From: Bog-159 sp049516155
Lineage (GTDB): Bacteria > Acidobacteriota > Terriglobia > Bryobacterales > Bryobacteraceae
Length of the DNA stretch: 64,000 nt
Direction of reading: 5' to 3'
Assembly: GCA_049516155.1 (NCBI GenBank)
Contig: JBEKTJ010000001.1
Coordinates: 62,001-126,000 of the forward strand
Shown here: one piece after another, positions 50,969 to 59,001 of the stretch
How the letters are laid out: each line of letters opens with the position of its first letter
Position numbering within the stretch: position 1 is the first letter of the stretch
The notes under the pieces: generated by a model
Database searches by the model: none
Told to the model about the DNA's origin: nothing
The model's input: only the letters and a program-made list of their open reading frames with translations
Position numbers and translations under genes: made by a program

Positions 50969-52426
50969 ATGACACGCCATAGCATGTATATCAACGGGCA
51001 GCGCGCGGAAAGCCATCGCGGCGCTTGGTTTCCGGTCTACGACCCCTCCACTGAAGAGATCGTCGCCGAAGTCCCAGACGCCGATGCCGTCGACGTCGAC
51101 CGCGCCGTGCAGGCCGCCGTGGCCGCCTTCGAATCCGGACCCTGGCCGCAGACCACGGCGCAAGAACGCGGCCGGCTGCTCTTTAAGATGGCCGAGCGCA
51201 TCCGCGCCGACGCGCCCGCCTTGGCCGAATTGGAATCGCGCAACAGCGGCAAGCCCATCGTGGAAGCGGAGTACGATATCGCCGACACCGCCACCTGTTT
51301 CGAATACTACGGCGGCATGTCGACCAAGGTTTTGGGGCATGTGAATCCGGTGCCCGATAACGCCCTCAGTCTTTCGTTGCGCGAGCCGGTAGGGGTCGCC
51401 GGCCAAATCGTTCCCTGGAATTATCCCCTATTGATGGCGGCCTGGAAGCTCGCGCCCGCGCTGGCCGCCGGCTGCACGTGCGTGCTCAAGCCCGCCGAAC
51501 AGACGCCCTTGACGGCGCTAGCGATAGCGGACTGGTTCGAAGAGGTGGGATTCCCGCCGGGCGTCGTCAACGTGGTCACCGGCTTCGGCGAGTCGGCCGG
51601 CGCGCCGCTGGTGGCGCATCCCGGCGTGAACAAGATTGCTTTCACGGGCAGCGCGGCTGTGGGCAAGCTGATCGTGAAAAGTGCGGCTGACACCGTGAAA
51701 CGTGTGACCCTGGAACTGGGCGGCAAGTCGCCCAACATCTTCTTCGCCGACGCCGATTTCGAAGCCGCCGTGGACGGCGCGCTGTTCGGCGTTTTCATAA
51801 ACCAGGGCGAGGTGTGCTCAGCGGGCAGCCGAATCCTGGTGGAGAAGCCCATTTACAGTAAGTTCGTGGAAGCCATGGTGGAGAAAGCCAAGCGCATCCG
51901 GCTGGGCGCGCCGCTCGACCGTGAAACCAAGATGGGCCCGCTGGTAAGTAAGGAGCAGTACGAGCGCGTGCGGCAGTATCAGGAGATCGGTAAGTCGGAA
52001 GCTACACTGGCCGCGGGCGGCGGACGTGCGCCGTCGCAGGCCAAAGGCTACTACGTGGAGCCAACTATTTTCTCCGACGTGGATAACTCCGCCCGTATCG
52101 CTCGCGAAGAAATCTTCGGACCGGTGGCCGCTGTGATTCCCTTCGATGGCGAAGCTGCCGCCATCCGCATCGCCAACGATTCGCCCTATGGTCTGGCCGC
52201 GGCCGTCTGGTCGCGCGATATCTTCCGCGCTTTCCGGGTAGTGAAAGCGCTTCGCGCCGGCATCGTATGGGTCAATCACATGCAACCGACTTATGTGGAA
52301 GCCCCATGGGGCGGGTACAAGCAGTCCGGCTTTGGGCGCGAGTTAGGACCTTGGGGCATCGAAGAGTATCTGGAAACCAAACAGGTTTATGTCAATCTGA
52401 ACGAGCAACCCATCGGTTGGTATTGA
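50969..52426 (+). CDS. NAD(P)-dependent aldehyde dehydrogenase, betaine-aldehyde-dehydrogenase-like
   Basis: 485 residues; a class of ALDH that oxidises an aldehyde to the acid. Catalytic Cys283 lies in 'NQGEVCSAGSR', general base Glu249 in 'LELGGKSPNI', Asn151 in 'PWNYPLLM' and cofactor Lys174 in 'VLKPAE'. The glycine stretch 'FTGSAAVGK' and the C-terminal 'APWGGYKQSGFGRELG' are typical of BetB/aminobutyraldehyde dehydrogenases. No gene for an upstream enzyme is next to it, so the physiological aldehyde is unknown. ATG 50969 has no clear ribosome site; ATG 50984 is an alternative. Confidence 0.94.
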   Translation: MTRHSMYINGQRAESHRGAWFPVYDPSTEEIVAEVPDADAVDVDRAVQAAVAAFESGPWPQTTAQERGRLLFKMAERIRADAPALAELESRNSGKPIVEAEYDIADTATCFEYYGGMSTKVLGHVNPVPDNALSLSLREPVGVAGQIVPWNYPLLMAAWKLAPALAAGCTCVLKPAEQTPLTALAIADWFEEVGFPPGVVNVVTGFGESAGAPLVAHPGVNKIAFTGSAAVGKLIVKSAADTVKRVTLELGGKSPNIFFADADFEAAVDGALFGVFINQGEVCSAGSRILVEKPIYSKFVEAMVEKAKRIRLGAPLDRETKMGPLVSKEQYERVRQYQEIGKSEATLAAGGGRAPSQAKGYYVEPTIFSDVDNSARIAREEIFGPVAAVIPFDGEAAAIRIANDSPYGLAAAVWSRDIFRAFRVVKALRAGIVWVNHMQPTYVEAPWGGYKQSGFGRELGPWGIEEYLETKQVYVNLNEQPIGWY

Positions 52427-52458
52427 TAGCACGGTCAAAGCCCCAAATGATTGAAGGG

Positions 52459-52665
52459 CTATTCGACTTCCCTCCCGTGGGCAGCCATACCCGGCTCCAA
52501 GAAAGTTTTTGGCAGATCGCCCTCTCCGGCTAGAGTGAATTGCCTAAAGCGCTTATACCATTTCCTGTGCGGCACATCCGGGTCGGATGCTAGCCAATCG
52601 TGCAATTCGTCGAAATCGGCGACCAAAATCCGGCCTTCCCGAAAACGCAACGCCATGTGGTCCAT
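52459..52665 (-). CDS. small hypothetical protein
   Basis: 68 residues: 'MDHMALRFREGRILVADFDELHDWLASDPDVPHRKWYKRFRQFTLAGEGDLPKTFLEPGM' and a short tail. The mix of conserved-looking Trp, Asp and Pro positions suggests a real protein. No family is recognised. It lies 21 bases after the next minus-strand gene, so the two may form a pair. No ribosome site is visible. Confidence 0.5.
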   Translation of the reverse strand: MDHMALRFREGRILVADFDELHDWLASDPDVPHRKWYKRFRQFTLAGEGDLPKTFLEPGMAAHGREVE

Positions 52666-52686
52666 GATTGCACCGGGCGGAGCCTC

Positions 52687-52968
52687 CTAATTTTCGGCAG
52701 TCCGGTACTGCCTGTGGAATACGATCCTTTGCAACTCGTCCGTGAGGCGGCGAATTTGGCTTCCGTCTTGGGCGCTCTTAAGGCGCTTTAGGCAGATATG
52801 AAGGGCTTGTTTGGAAGTGCTAAGGCGGGAGTTGGCACGCACCGATTCGCGGGCGTCGCCAGAACGGCGGGTGTTCTCGCTGCGTTGTTCGGGTGTGAGC
52901 CGGATCGCACGGCCTCCGCGCTTAACGCCCAACGCACTCGTAGCGGGTTTCCTCTGCTTTACAGCCAT
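52687..52968 (-). CDS. small basic hypothetical protein
   Basis: 93 residues, Arg/Lys-rich: 'RGGRAIRLTPEQRSENTRRSGDARESVRANSRLSTSKQALHICLKRLKS', then an amphipathic end. The phrase with 'RLTPEQRSENTRRSG' resembles nucleic-acid-binding or mobile-element accessory proteins, but no family is certain. It is 21 bases upstream of the 68-residue gene on the same strand. Both lie between the aldehyde dehydrogenase and the kinase island. Confidence 0.45.
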   Translation of the reverse strand: MAVKQRKPATSALGVKRGGRAIRLTPEQRSENTRRSGDARESVRANSRLSTSKQALHICLKRLKSAQDGSQIRRLTDELQRIVFHRQYRTAEN

Positions 52969-53189
52969 ACGTCCATTCTACGCGAGGGATATTGGATCCG
53001 CGCCAGCCAGCTTAGACCCCGAGGATCCGGCTTACGATATAGCCGACGCGATGTGAGTCGTCCTCTCCGAGGAGACCGAGCTCGCACCGGTGGGAGGCGC
53101 GCTAAGCCACCAAGCAGCGGACCGCGTCGCCGATGTCACCCAATCTGGTCTCTTGTTCCGCGTTACCAAGGGCTTCCGAAACCGCACTT

Positions 53190-55757
53190 TCATCTGCCAT
53201 CAGCCCTCATCGTTGGAAGGTGATACTCTCCTTGTCCGACGAATTGTTCTCCGGTGATCAAGAAGTATATGCTGCACCAGTCTGCGACGATCGCCTGTTG
53301 GGCATCAACCAAAGTCATTTTCCCGGAGCAAACCTGCGCGTGGAGATAGCCCTCGACCACGTCCTTCTCCCTGGCGCCGGGTCTGGGCCTGTAGGGCTGC
53401 GGCCAGAGGTTCCGAGTGTCCGCAGGGCTTCCGCCCAAGTCGAGGCTGATGAAATGGTCCTCTTCATAATCGGCCGGGCTGCCCGGAAGCGCCCAATCTC
53501 GCATCTGTTGCAGTTTGAGTCTTCTGATATACGACTCGGAGGGCCGAACGTTTCTCGTGGACCACCCCGGCTCGCAAATGGTCTTTCCGATGTTGGTCTG
53601 GGTTACATCAGGGTTCGTAGCCCCCGGTGTCCGATGCGGGTCAGGGTATGCCGCCCGAGGCCGTGTCTTTTCGGCAAACCGTTGCATAGGTGATTGCGTT
53701 GGAATGCTCCCCGGCGAGAACCAAAGAAGGGAGCCAAGAACCGCGATAGCGACGAGAATCACGAGGTATTCAAGTCTCCAATGCCAGTACCCGAGCGCGC
53801 TAGCGTTGACCTCCGCCTGAACGAGGCGTTTCGCGGCATCCGCAAGTTTGGTTTGGCAATGGAGGGTTCGAGCGTCCCACTCTCGCAACATCGACGTGAG
53901 CTGCTGCGGGCCAGCAATCAAGGCGCGGATGCACTCTGCCCTTTTCTGTTGCAGCTCCTGCTCAAGCCTACGAAGGTCTTCGGCGTCTACCCCCTTGTTG
54001 GGATCGAAGCGGAAGCGCTGTTCAATCGAAGCGCGCCATGCGAGCAATGTGCTCCGAATCGCGGGGCCGAAGCCCTTAATTCCAATGATGCGCGAGTATT
54101 CCACGTCGGAGGCGTCTTCGATATTGTAAACGAGCAAGAGTTGCTTGCGGCCCCTACCGATGTTTGGCAAAACCGCGTCCTCGATTCGGTGGCTCTCAAG
54201 AAACCGTTGAAGCTGCTTTTGCCGACATCCGGCAATCAGATCTGCGGTTCTTTGCGCGCGCAGAGAGGGGAGCCTTTCGAGGGCTACCTTGGCAGCCGCT
54301 AGTAGGTGTTTTTCTGCTGAGAAGGAGTCGGGTATTTCGCTGGCCTTACTCCATTCGCCCAGCGCGGCGTTATAATCGCGCTGGGAGTCGTCATGCTCAA
54401 CTTTGAAGCTCTTCGCGCCGATGTTCCCCTGCTGCCAAAGTTTGGCCACGCCAAACAGCGCGCCTGCGAGGATGGCGATCGATATCAGGGGTGTCGGCTG
54501 TACACCCACCACGATTGAGATCGCTGCTGTTATGACTGCGATACTGGCGATCCTTTTCTTGCTTCGATTCCTGATGACGGTTGGAATCCCTATGGCAACT
54601 GAACAGGTATTGCGAAACGTTTGGGCAGTGGGAATGGCTACCGGGTGGGGGACGGGCTGGATCGCCTCGATTTGTGCCCAAATCAATGTGATATCGAATT
54701 GTTCGTCGCGAACTACTGTGACGGTAACGCCGAACATGGGTATGCCGACCATTGCCTCAACCCGACACCATGGACAGGCGGGAATGTGGCCGAAGTAGTG
54801 ATGGGAGGGGTTCGCTATGCACCTTTTCAACCCGCTGGACGCGCTCTCCAATGCCGCGATCCATTCGTGCGCGGATGGTCTTACTCCATTTGCCCCGTTC
54901 GTCGTGAATGCTCTAAGGAAGAGGCCTGCTACGGCTGGGGTCATCTCCGTAAGCCGTATCGCGCTTGGGGGCGGCTGCATTTGGGTCAAGGTGGTCTCAG
55001 GCGAGTAGGCGAAACGATATTCGCTAATCGCCTCATCGATAGTGATATCGGCCGCACCGTTCTTGTAAATTCCTGCGAACGGGTGCCGGCCCAAGAAGAG
55101 CATGTGAAAAATGAGAACCGCCAAGCCGAAAGCGTCGTGATGAGGTGTGCGCAAGACCGACTGAAAGTCCTTCTCTTGGAGTTCGGGCGGTGTGTACTCC
55201 GGCACGCCGACTAGGCAACGATAGACGTTTCCTCGGTCGGTGATTTGAAAGCTATCACAGTCGATGAGCGCGACGACTCCGCTGGCCGCGACCAGCAAGT
55301 TTCCATGATTGACGTCCCCTATTACTTGGCCCGCATCATGGATCCTTGCGAACGCCCGTGCCACGTTTGTGGCGGCGTGCAGGATAAATGGGAACTGTGC
55401 CTCGGGAAAGGCTGCGCGCCGGCTTTTCGGATTATAGAGTAGGTGCACCGCCCGGTATCCATTTACCAGCGGCATCAGCAGCCCCTGGGGCTCTCCGGCT
55501 GGATTTGCGCCGAGCATTGCCATAGGCCAAGCTGCAATGCGCCGCAGGTTCTCCGTTTGCAGCCGACACATAGCCTCGATTTTCTGGGCCTGACACGGCG
55601 TGAGATCCCGGTGGTAGAACTTAGCGGCGACCGATGTTGTCCCCGATATCGACCAGACGGATCCCTCCCCACCTCTTCCGATTTCCTGATCCAGGATTAA
55701 CTGCCGGTTATCGGAAGTGTAGATCCGCAGGCCCGACCTTGGCTGAAACGTGCTCAT
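53190..55757 (-). CDS. YegI-like protein kinase with HhH domain and a C-terminal HNH-like domain
   Basis: 855 residues. An atypical kinase domain spans 1-310: glycine loop 'GRGGEGSVW' (27-35), Lys46, catalytic loop 'GDVNHGN' (147-153, Asp148/Asn153) and 'DCDSF' (166-170) in place of DFG. Cys313, Cys328 and Cys331 may bind zinc. Two helices lie near 404-441, then a coiled coil, a helix-hairpin-helix segment 'RIIGIKGFGPAIRSTLL' (about 556-572), another coiled coil, and a transmembrane helix (663-680). Last comes a domain (about 719-828) with 'YEEDHFISLDLGGSPADTRNLWPQP' (His768, Asn783) of an HNH-like type. E. coli YegI-type proteins (COG4248) have the kinase and HhH; the last domain is unusual. 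Its ATG overlaps the PP2C stop by four bases. Confidence 0.87.
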   Translation of the reverse strand: MSTFQPRSGLRIYTSDNRQLILDQEIGRGGEGSVWSISGTTSVAAKFYHRDLTPCQAQKIEAMCRLQTENLRRIAAWPMAMLGANPAGEPQGLLMPLVNGYRAVHLLYNPKSRRAAFPEAQFPFILHAATNVARAFARIHDAGQVIGDVNHGNLLVAASGVVALIDCDSFQITDRGNVYRCLVGVPEYTPPELQEKDFQSVLRTPHHDAFGLAVLIFHMLFLGRHPFAGIYKNGAADITIDEAISEYRFAYSPETTLTQMQPPPSAIRLTEMTPAVAGLFLRAFTTNGANGVRPSAHEWIAALESASSGLKRCIANPSHHYFGHIPACPWCRVEAMVGIPMFGVTVTVVRDEQFDITLIWAQIEAIQPVPHPVAIPTAQTFRNTCSVAIGIPTVIRNRSKKRIASIAVITAAISIVVGVQPTPLISIAILAGALFGVAKLWQQGNIGAKSFKVEHDDSQRDYNAALGEWSKASEIPDSFSAEKHLLAAAKVALERLPSLRAQRTADLIAGCRQKQLQRFLESHRIEDAVLPNIGRGRKQLLLVYNIEDASDVEYSRIIGIKGFGPAIRSTLLAWRASIEQRFRFDPNKGVDAEDLRRLEQELQQKRAECIRALIAGPQQLTSMLREWDARTLHCQTKLADAAKRLVQAEVNASALGYWHWRLEYLVILVAIAVLGSLLWFSPGSIPTQSPMQRFAEKTRPRAAYPDPHRTPGATNPDVTQTNIGKTICEPGWSTRNVRPSESYIRRLKLQQMRDWALPGSPADYEEDHFISLDLGGSPADTRNLWPQPYRPRPGAREKDVVEGYLHAQVCSGKMTLVDAQQAIVADWCSIYFLITGEQFVGQGEYHLPTMRADGR

Positions 55758-56518
55758 GGAATCCGGCTCGCGAGGATGAGGGTCTTGTCGTCATCCGTTC
55801 GCCGATTCACGCGCTCCGACGCCAGGAAATTCGCGATCTGCAAAGAGAGATCGTCACAGCGGCCTGCAGGTAGGCTGTGCATGTGGGGGAACAATCCTTT
55901 AAAGAAGCCGGAATGGGCCTCACCCGCGGCAAAATCGAGCGCGAGTCTCTCAAGCCCATCGCTAAACATTCCTAGCTCGACGATTTCCCCGTCGGTAATG
56001 TCAAAGTCCAAGTGGTCCTTTGCATTCTCGTCTGTTACAAAATAGGTCACGTTGGCGTAATCGCCTTTCTCGGGCCAGAATGCGTATTTGAACCGGTCTT
56101 CGCCTTGCTGGCGGAAACACATCGCACCGTCTCCCATCTGCCAGAACACCGATTGATCGGGGCAGATGATGGCTACCAAAAGCGTACACGCGAAGTCGCG
56201 AATCTGAAACCCATCATTGCTGGCGAGCGACCGAAGCGTGCCCCTCAACCCATCCAAAGTCTTATCGGCCAAGGCTCTCGAAAAGACTAAGGCGGGTGAT
56301 GTTTCGGCAACTCTCTCCAGGACAAAGTCGCAGGCAAGTCGCGACCCTCGTTGCGCTTGTGACGCCGAGCCCGCGCCGTCCGATACGACCCCAACAAACG
56401 CGGACAGGCGCTGAACGTAGTCAAGCGCGTGCGCGTCCTGGCATTCGCCATCGGGGAATTTTTGATGCGCCGTGCCCACCACTGAAGCGGCTGCGTATTT
56501 CCAGCCGCCGCATGTCAC
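55754..56518 (-). CDS. PP2C-type Ser/Thr protein phosphatase (YegK-like)
   Basis: 254 residues of the PPM/PP2C fold. Metal-binding motifs are visible: Asp28 in 'CQDAH', Asp47-Gly48 in 'VVSDGAGSA', 'WQMGDGAM', 'MFSDGLERLAL', and the C-terminal 'RTDDDKTLILA'. It should reverse phosphorylation by the kinase encoded next. It overlaps both neighbours by four bases (ATGA), so vWA, phosphatase and kinase are translationally coupled, as in the E. coli yegL-yegK-yegI and TerY-P type gene sets. No membrane segment, so cytoplasmic. Confidence 0.9.
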   Translation of the reverse strand: MTCGGWKYAAASVVGTAHQKFPDGECQDAHALDYVQRLSAFVGVVSDGAGSASQAQRGSRLACDFVLERVAETSPALVFSRALADKTLDGLRGTLRSLASNDGFQIRDFACTLLVAIICPDQSVFWQMGDGAMCFRQQGEDRFKYAFWPEKGDYANVTYFVTDENAKDHLDFDITDGEIVELGMFSDGLERLALDFAAGEAHSGFFKGLFPHMHSLPAGRCDDLSLQIANFLASERVNRRTDDDKTLILASRIP

Positions 56519-57192
56519 ACTGACGCCCAGCCCTGCGGCGTTGCGGGGTTGACCAGATCCACTGTTTCGTCGACCTTGGATTTCGAAACTGAGCCTAACG
56601 AGTTCGATAGCCAGACGAATAGGTCCCGGAACCTGAGTTCCTTCAACTTTAGTGGCTCGCGGGTACCAAACTGGCGCAGGATGTCCATCCGCGCTCCCTC
56701 CACTCCAACCGCAAAAAAAGAGAAGTGCTTCGCCGCCTCGCCGGACTTTACCTTCGCCGCGGCGTTCATCCAGGCATCTGTGGGGCCACCGTCGGTGATC
56801 AGGAATATCCAGGGCCGATAGAACGCGATACCATTGGCCCGGTACGCTTGTTTGCGTTGATCGAGCAGGGCGAGGCCCTCCTCGACCGCAGCTCCCATTG
56901 GCGTGTCGCCGGTCGCTGCAAGAGTAGGTGGGTTGAATGTATCCACCGTCTGGAATTCGGACAGCACCTGGACCGGCCCGAAGCCCACGATGGCGACTTC
57001 GACTCGCTTCGAGGCCATCAAGTCCGCGCTCAACTCGTCCCTGAAGACGCGAATGCCGGCGTTCAACTCATTAAGGGGTTGTCCGCGCATTGACCCCGAG
57101 GTGTCCAGCAGCAACAAGCAGGGGCAGCGCGGCTCTGGATTATCCGCGAACTCCACGCCCGCGCCGAAGGGAAGTTGTTCAGTAGAAGACAT
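56515..57192 (-). CDS. von Willebrand factor A protein, TerY/YegL-like
   Basis: 225 residues from ATG 57192; the frame is open to 57582 through the next gene, but only the start at 57192 leaves room for DUF4236. The MIDAS motif 'LLLDTSGSM' (Asp30, Ser32, Ser34), 'TGDTPMGAAVEEGL' and 'FLITDGGPTDAW' fit a metal-binding vWA domain of the TerY/YegL group. 'RCPCLLLLDTSGSMRGQPLNELNAGI' is typical. It probably serves as a scaffold or phospho-target within the kinase-phosphatase unit. It overlaps the PP2C start by four bases and lies 14 bases after the DUF4236 gene. Confidence 0.9.
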   Translation of the reverse strand: MSSTEQLPFGAGVEFADNPEPRCPCLLLLDTSGSMRGQPLNELNAGIRVFRDELSADLMASKRVEVAIVGFGPVQVLSEFQTVDTFNPPTLAATGDTPMGAAVEEGLALLDQRKQAYRANGIAFYRPWIFLITDGGPTDAWMNAAAKVKSGEAAKHFSFFAVGVEGARMDILRQFGTREPLKLKELRFRDLFVWLSNSLGSVSKSKVDETVDLVNPATPQGWASV

Positions 57193-57206
57193 ATGAATCC
57201 GGTGAA

Positions 57207-57545
57207 CTAGGTGATCGCCCGTATCAGGGCGTACAGTAGAGCCGCTCCCCCGATACAAAACACCCATCCTATCGACGCCGCCGGGCGTCGGCGGGGCACC
57301 GGTGAGCTTTGCAGCACAGGTGGCGTGGGAGGAAGCGGTGCCGGGGCGATCTGGGGCCGCACGTTCGGGAGATAATCTCGCCGGTAAATGCCGGTCCCAG
57401 GAACCGAAATCGAACTGTACTTTCGGCCGGCCGCATCCCTCCCTACGCGAAGTCCTCGGGTCCCTACGGAATAGCCTACACCCGATTTGGAGAAATTGAC
57501 CCTTAGGGGCCCGAAGTTGATGCTGCGGCGTAGGTTCCAGCCCAT
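57207..57545 (-). CDS. DUF4236 domain protein with C-terminal membrane helix
   Basis: 112 residues. The N-terminal 'MGWNLRRSINFGPLRVNFSKSGVGYSVGTRGLRVGRDAAGRKYSSISVPGTGIYRR' is the DUF4236 domain, a short beta-rich module. A Pro-rich linker (about 62-90) and one helix ('IGWVFCIGGAALLYALIRA', about 92-110) follow. It is the first gene of the four-gene operon and lies about 330 bases from tRNA-Glu. DUF4236 genes occur near stress-signalling vWA genes; the role is unknown. Confidence 0.85.
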   Translation of the reverse strand: MGWNLRRSINFGPLRVNFSKSGVGYSVGTRGLRVGRDAAGRKYSSISVPGTGIYRRDYLPNVRPQIAPAPLPPTPPVLQSSPVPRRRPAASIGWVFCIGGAALLYALIRAIT

Positions 57546-57879
57546 TGTTTCCTCTGAAACGAAGTGCCCCCCATCCTATCACACAGTAAGCAATATCACA
57601 AATGGCGGTAGCCAGGTGGCTATTCTCTTACCATGTCGCGACAGATCGCCACCCGAAGTTATCCGAGCGCCAACTATGCGGCTCAGCCGAAGCAAGCTTA
57701 CCCGTGGCGGACGGAAGCCGTCAGCGTAGGAGGCACTACGAACCGCCACACACCGCTCGGACGGCGCGGACCGTAGCCAAGACATTGCTACGCTTTCCTC
57801 GGTCGCCTCCCGATTGATCCTACTCTAGACCGTCACCTGGCGAACGATGATGAACTAACGCCGTTGAGTTATCGAAATT
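57546..57879. other. upstream region of the kinase operon, no gene seen
   Basis: About 330 bases between the DUF4236 start and the 3' end of tRNA-Glu. Only short unrelated frames occur. It must hold the promoter of the four-gene operon, but I find no clear boxes. I found no copy of the tRNA 3' end elsewhere in the window by eye. Confidence 0.5.
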
Positions 57880-57957
57880 TGGCGTCCCCAGGGGGATTCG
57901 AACCCCCGTTACCGCCGTGAAAGGGCGATGTCCTAGGCCGGGCTAGACGATAGGGAC
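57880..57957 (-). tRNA. tRNA-Glu (TTC)
   Basis: A complete minus-strand cloverleaf with encoded CCA. The anticodon TTC sits in 'CCCTTTCACGG'. The T-arm 'GGGGGTTCGAATCCCCC' is perfect. The acceptor stem GTCCCTA / TGGGGAC has one G-T pair. Its 3' end faces the four-gene kinase island. Confidence 0.97.
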
Positions 57958-58029
57958 GTGCGGTGAAACGGAAGACATCACCACTTTACCACGCCCGGCC
58001 AACCCGCCGAAATGTGGTACGTTCCGGCC

Positions 58030-58630
58030 ATGAAACGCAGATTCCCGCTCGTCCCCGCCGCAACGCTGGCCTTATGCGCCGCCGGACCCCATCTTCACCG
58101 CCAAGTTCGCGGGACCCGCCGTCACCGTGCTGTTGAAGAAGGAGGAACACCACGAAGGCGCCGCCGCCTCACAGGGAATGCTGGACGCCATCGACGCCGC
58201 CCCGCCCGGCTCGGTTTATGTCATCGTGCTGGAAGACGGTCTGGATATCGCGGGCATCGGCGGGCTGATGTCCACCGCCATGAAATACCGCGGCTTGGCC
58301 GGAGCGGTGGTGGACGCGTCGGTGCGCGACCTCCCGCAGATCAAGCGACTGCAGTTTCCGGTATTCAGCCGGGGCGTCGTGCCCTCGACGTCCATCAATC
58401 ATTACCGCTTCGCGGGCGCCAATATCCCGGTCAGTTGCGCGGGCGCGCGCGTGAATCCGAACGATATCGTCGTGGCCGATGAAGATGGCGTGGTAGTGGT
58501 TCCGCGCGCACACGCCGCGGAGATTTTGAAGAAGGCGCAGGAGTTGGATAATACGGAGCACAGCATGGTTCCGTTCATCGAGAAGTTCCGGTCGATAAGA
58601 GAGGCGGTAGCTAAGTTCGGTCGGATCTGA
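58030..58630 (+). pseudogene. RraA/DlpA-family protein with signal peptide, frameshifted
   Basis: A signal peptide begins at ATG 58030 ('MKRRFPLVPAATLALCAAG'). Without a frame change it runs into nonsense. One extra base near 58083 joins it to 'DPIFTAKFAGPAVTVLLKKEEHHEGAAAS' and on to a good RraA-like fold ('VVDASVRDLPQIKRLQFPVFSRGVVPSTS', 'DIVVADEDGVVVVPR'), ending at 58630. The conserved 'GGLMSTAMKYRGLAGAVVDASVRD' has the Arg-Asp pair of the family (aldolase/RNase E inhibitor-like). If the shift is a sequencing error, the product is a periplasmic RraA-like protein of about 200 residues. Otherwise translation might begin at GTG 58127. Confidence 0.7.
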
Positions 58631-59001
58631 GGGAACCATGGCTCAGGGGTATGGTGGCTGACTCGCTCGGATCGGGCCACAGCGAGAGTCTGCTGACGGC
58701 GGATGAGTCCGCCGAGTTGCTGGAAACTGCTGGCCTGGATCCGAGTCTTTCACTTCGATGACGCTTCTGAGTGCGCTTCGATCCGCCGTCTTCTGGAACG
58801 CGGGGCGCATCAAGATGCAGACCAGCTTATACCCATTCAGTGAGGTTTACTCTGCTCGCCGAGTCAGGAGAAGTTTCAGGGGCCGGAAACCCCTTCCAGC
58901 GCTCCAGCGATTTCCTCCCCGGCTCGAACACTGCTCGGTTGGTGCTCGAGGGTCAGCGGATTCGTTGGCCACGCCCTTGAACTTAACACGCTACCGGCGG
59001 A
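58631..59001. other. about 370 bases without a convincing gene
   Basis: The region between the RraA-like gene and the LuxR regulator has short frames only. One plus-strand piece near 58669-58758 reads 'SLLTADESAELLETAGLDPS', which might be a remnant of a coding region, but nothing extends it. Confidence 0.45.

Noticed and set aside
53133..53693. Plus-strand frame of 186 codons
   Set aside because: Antisense to the HNH-like end of the kinase gene, which has clear motifs.
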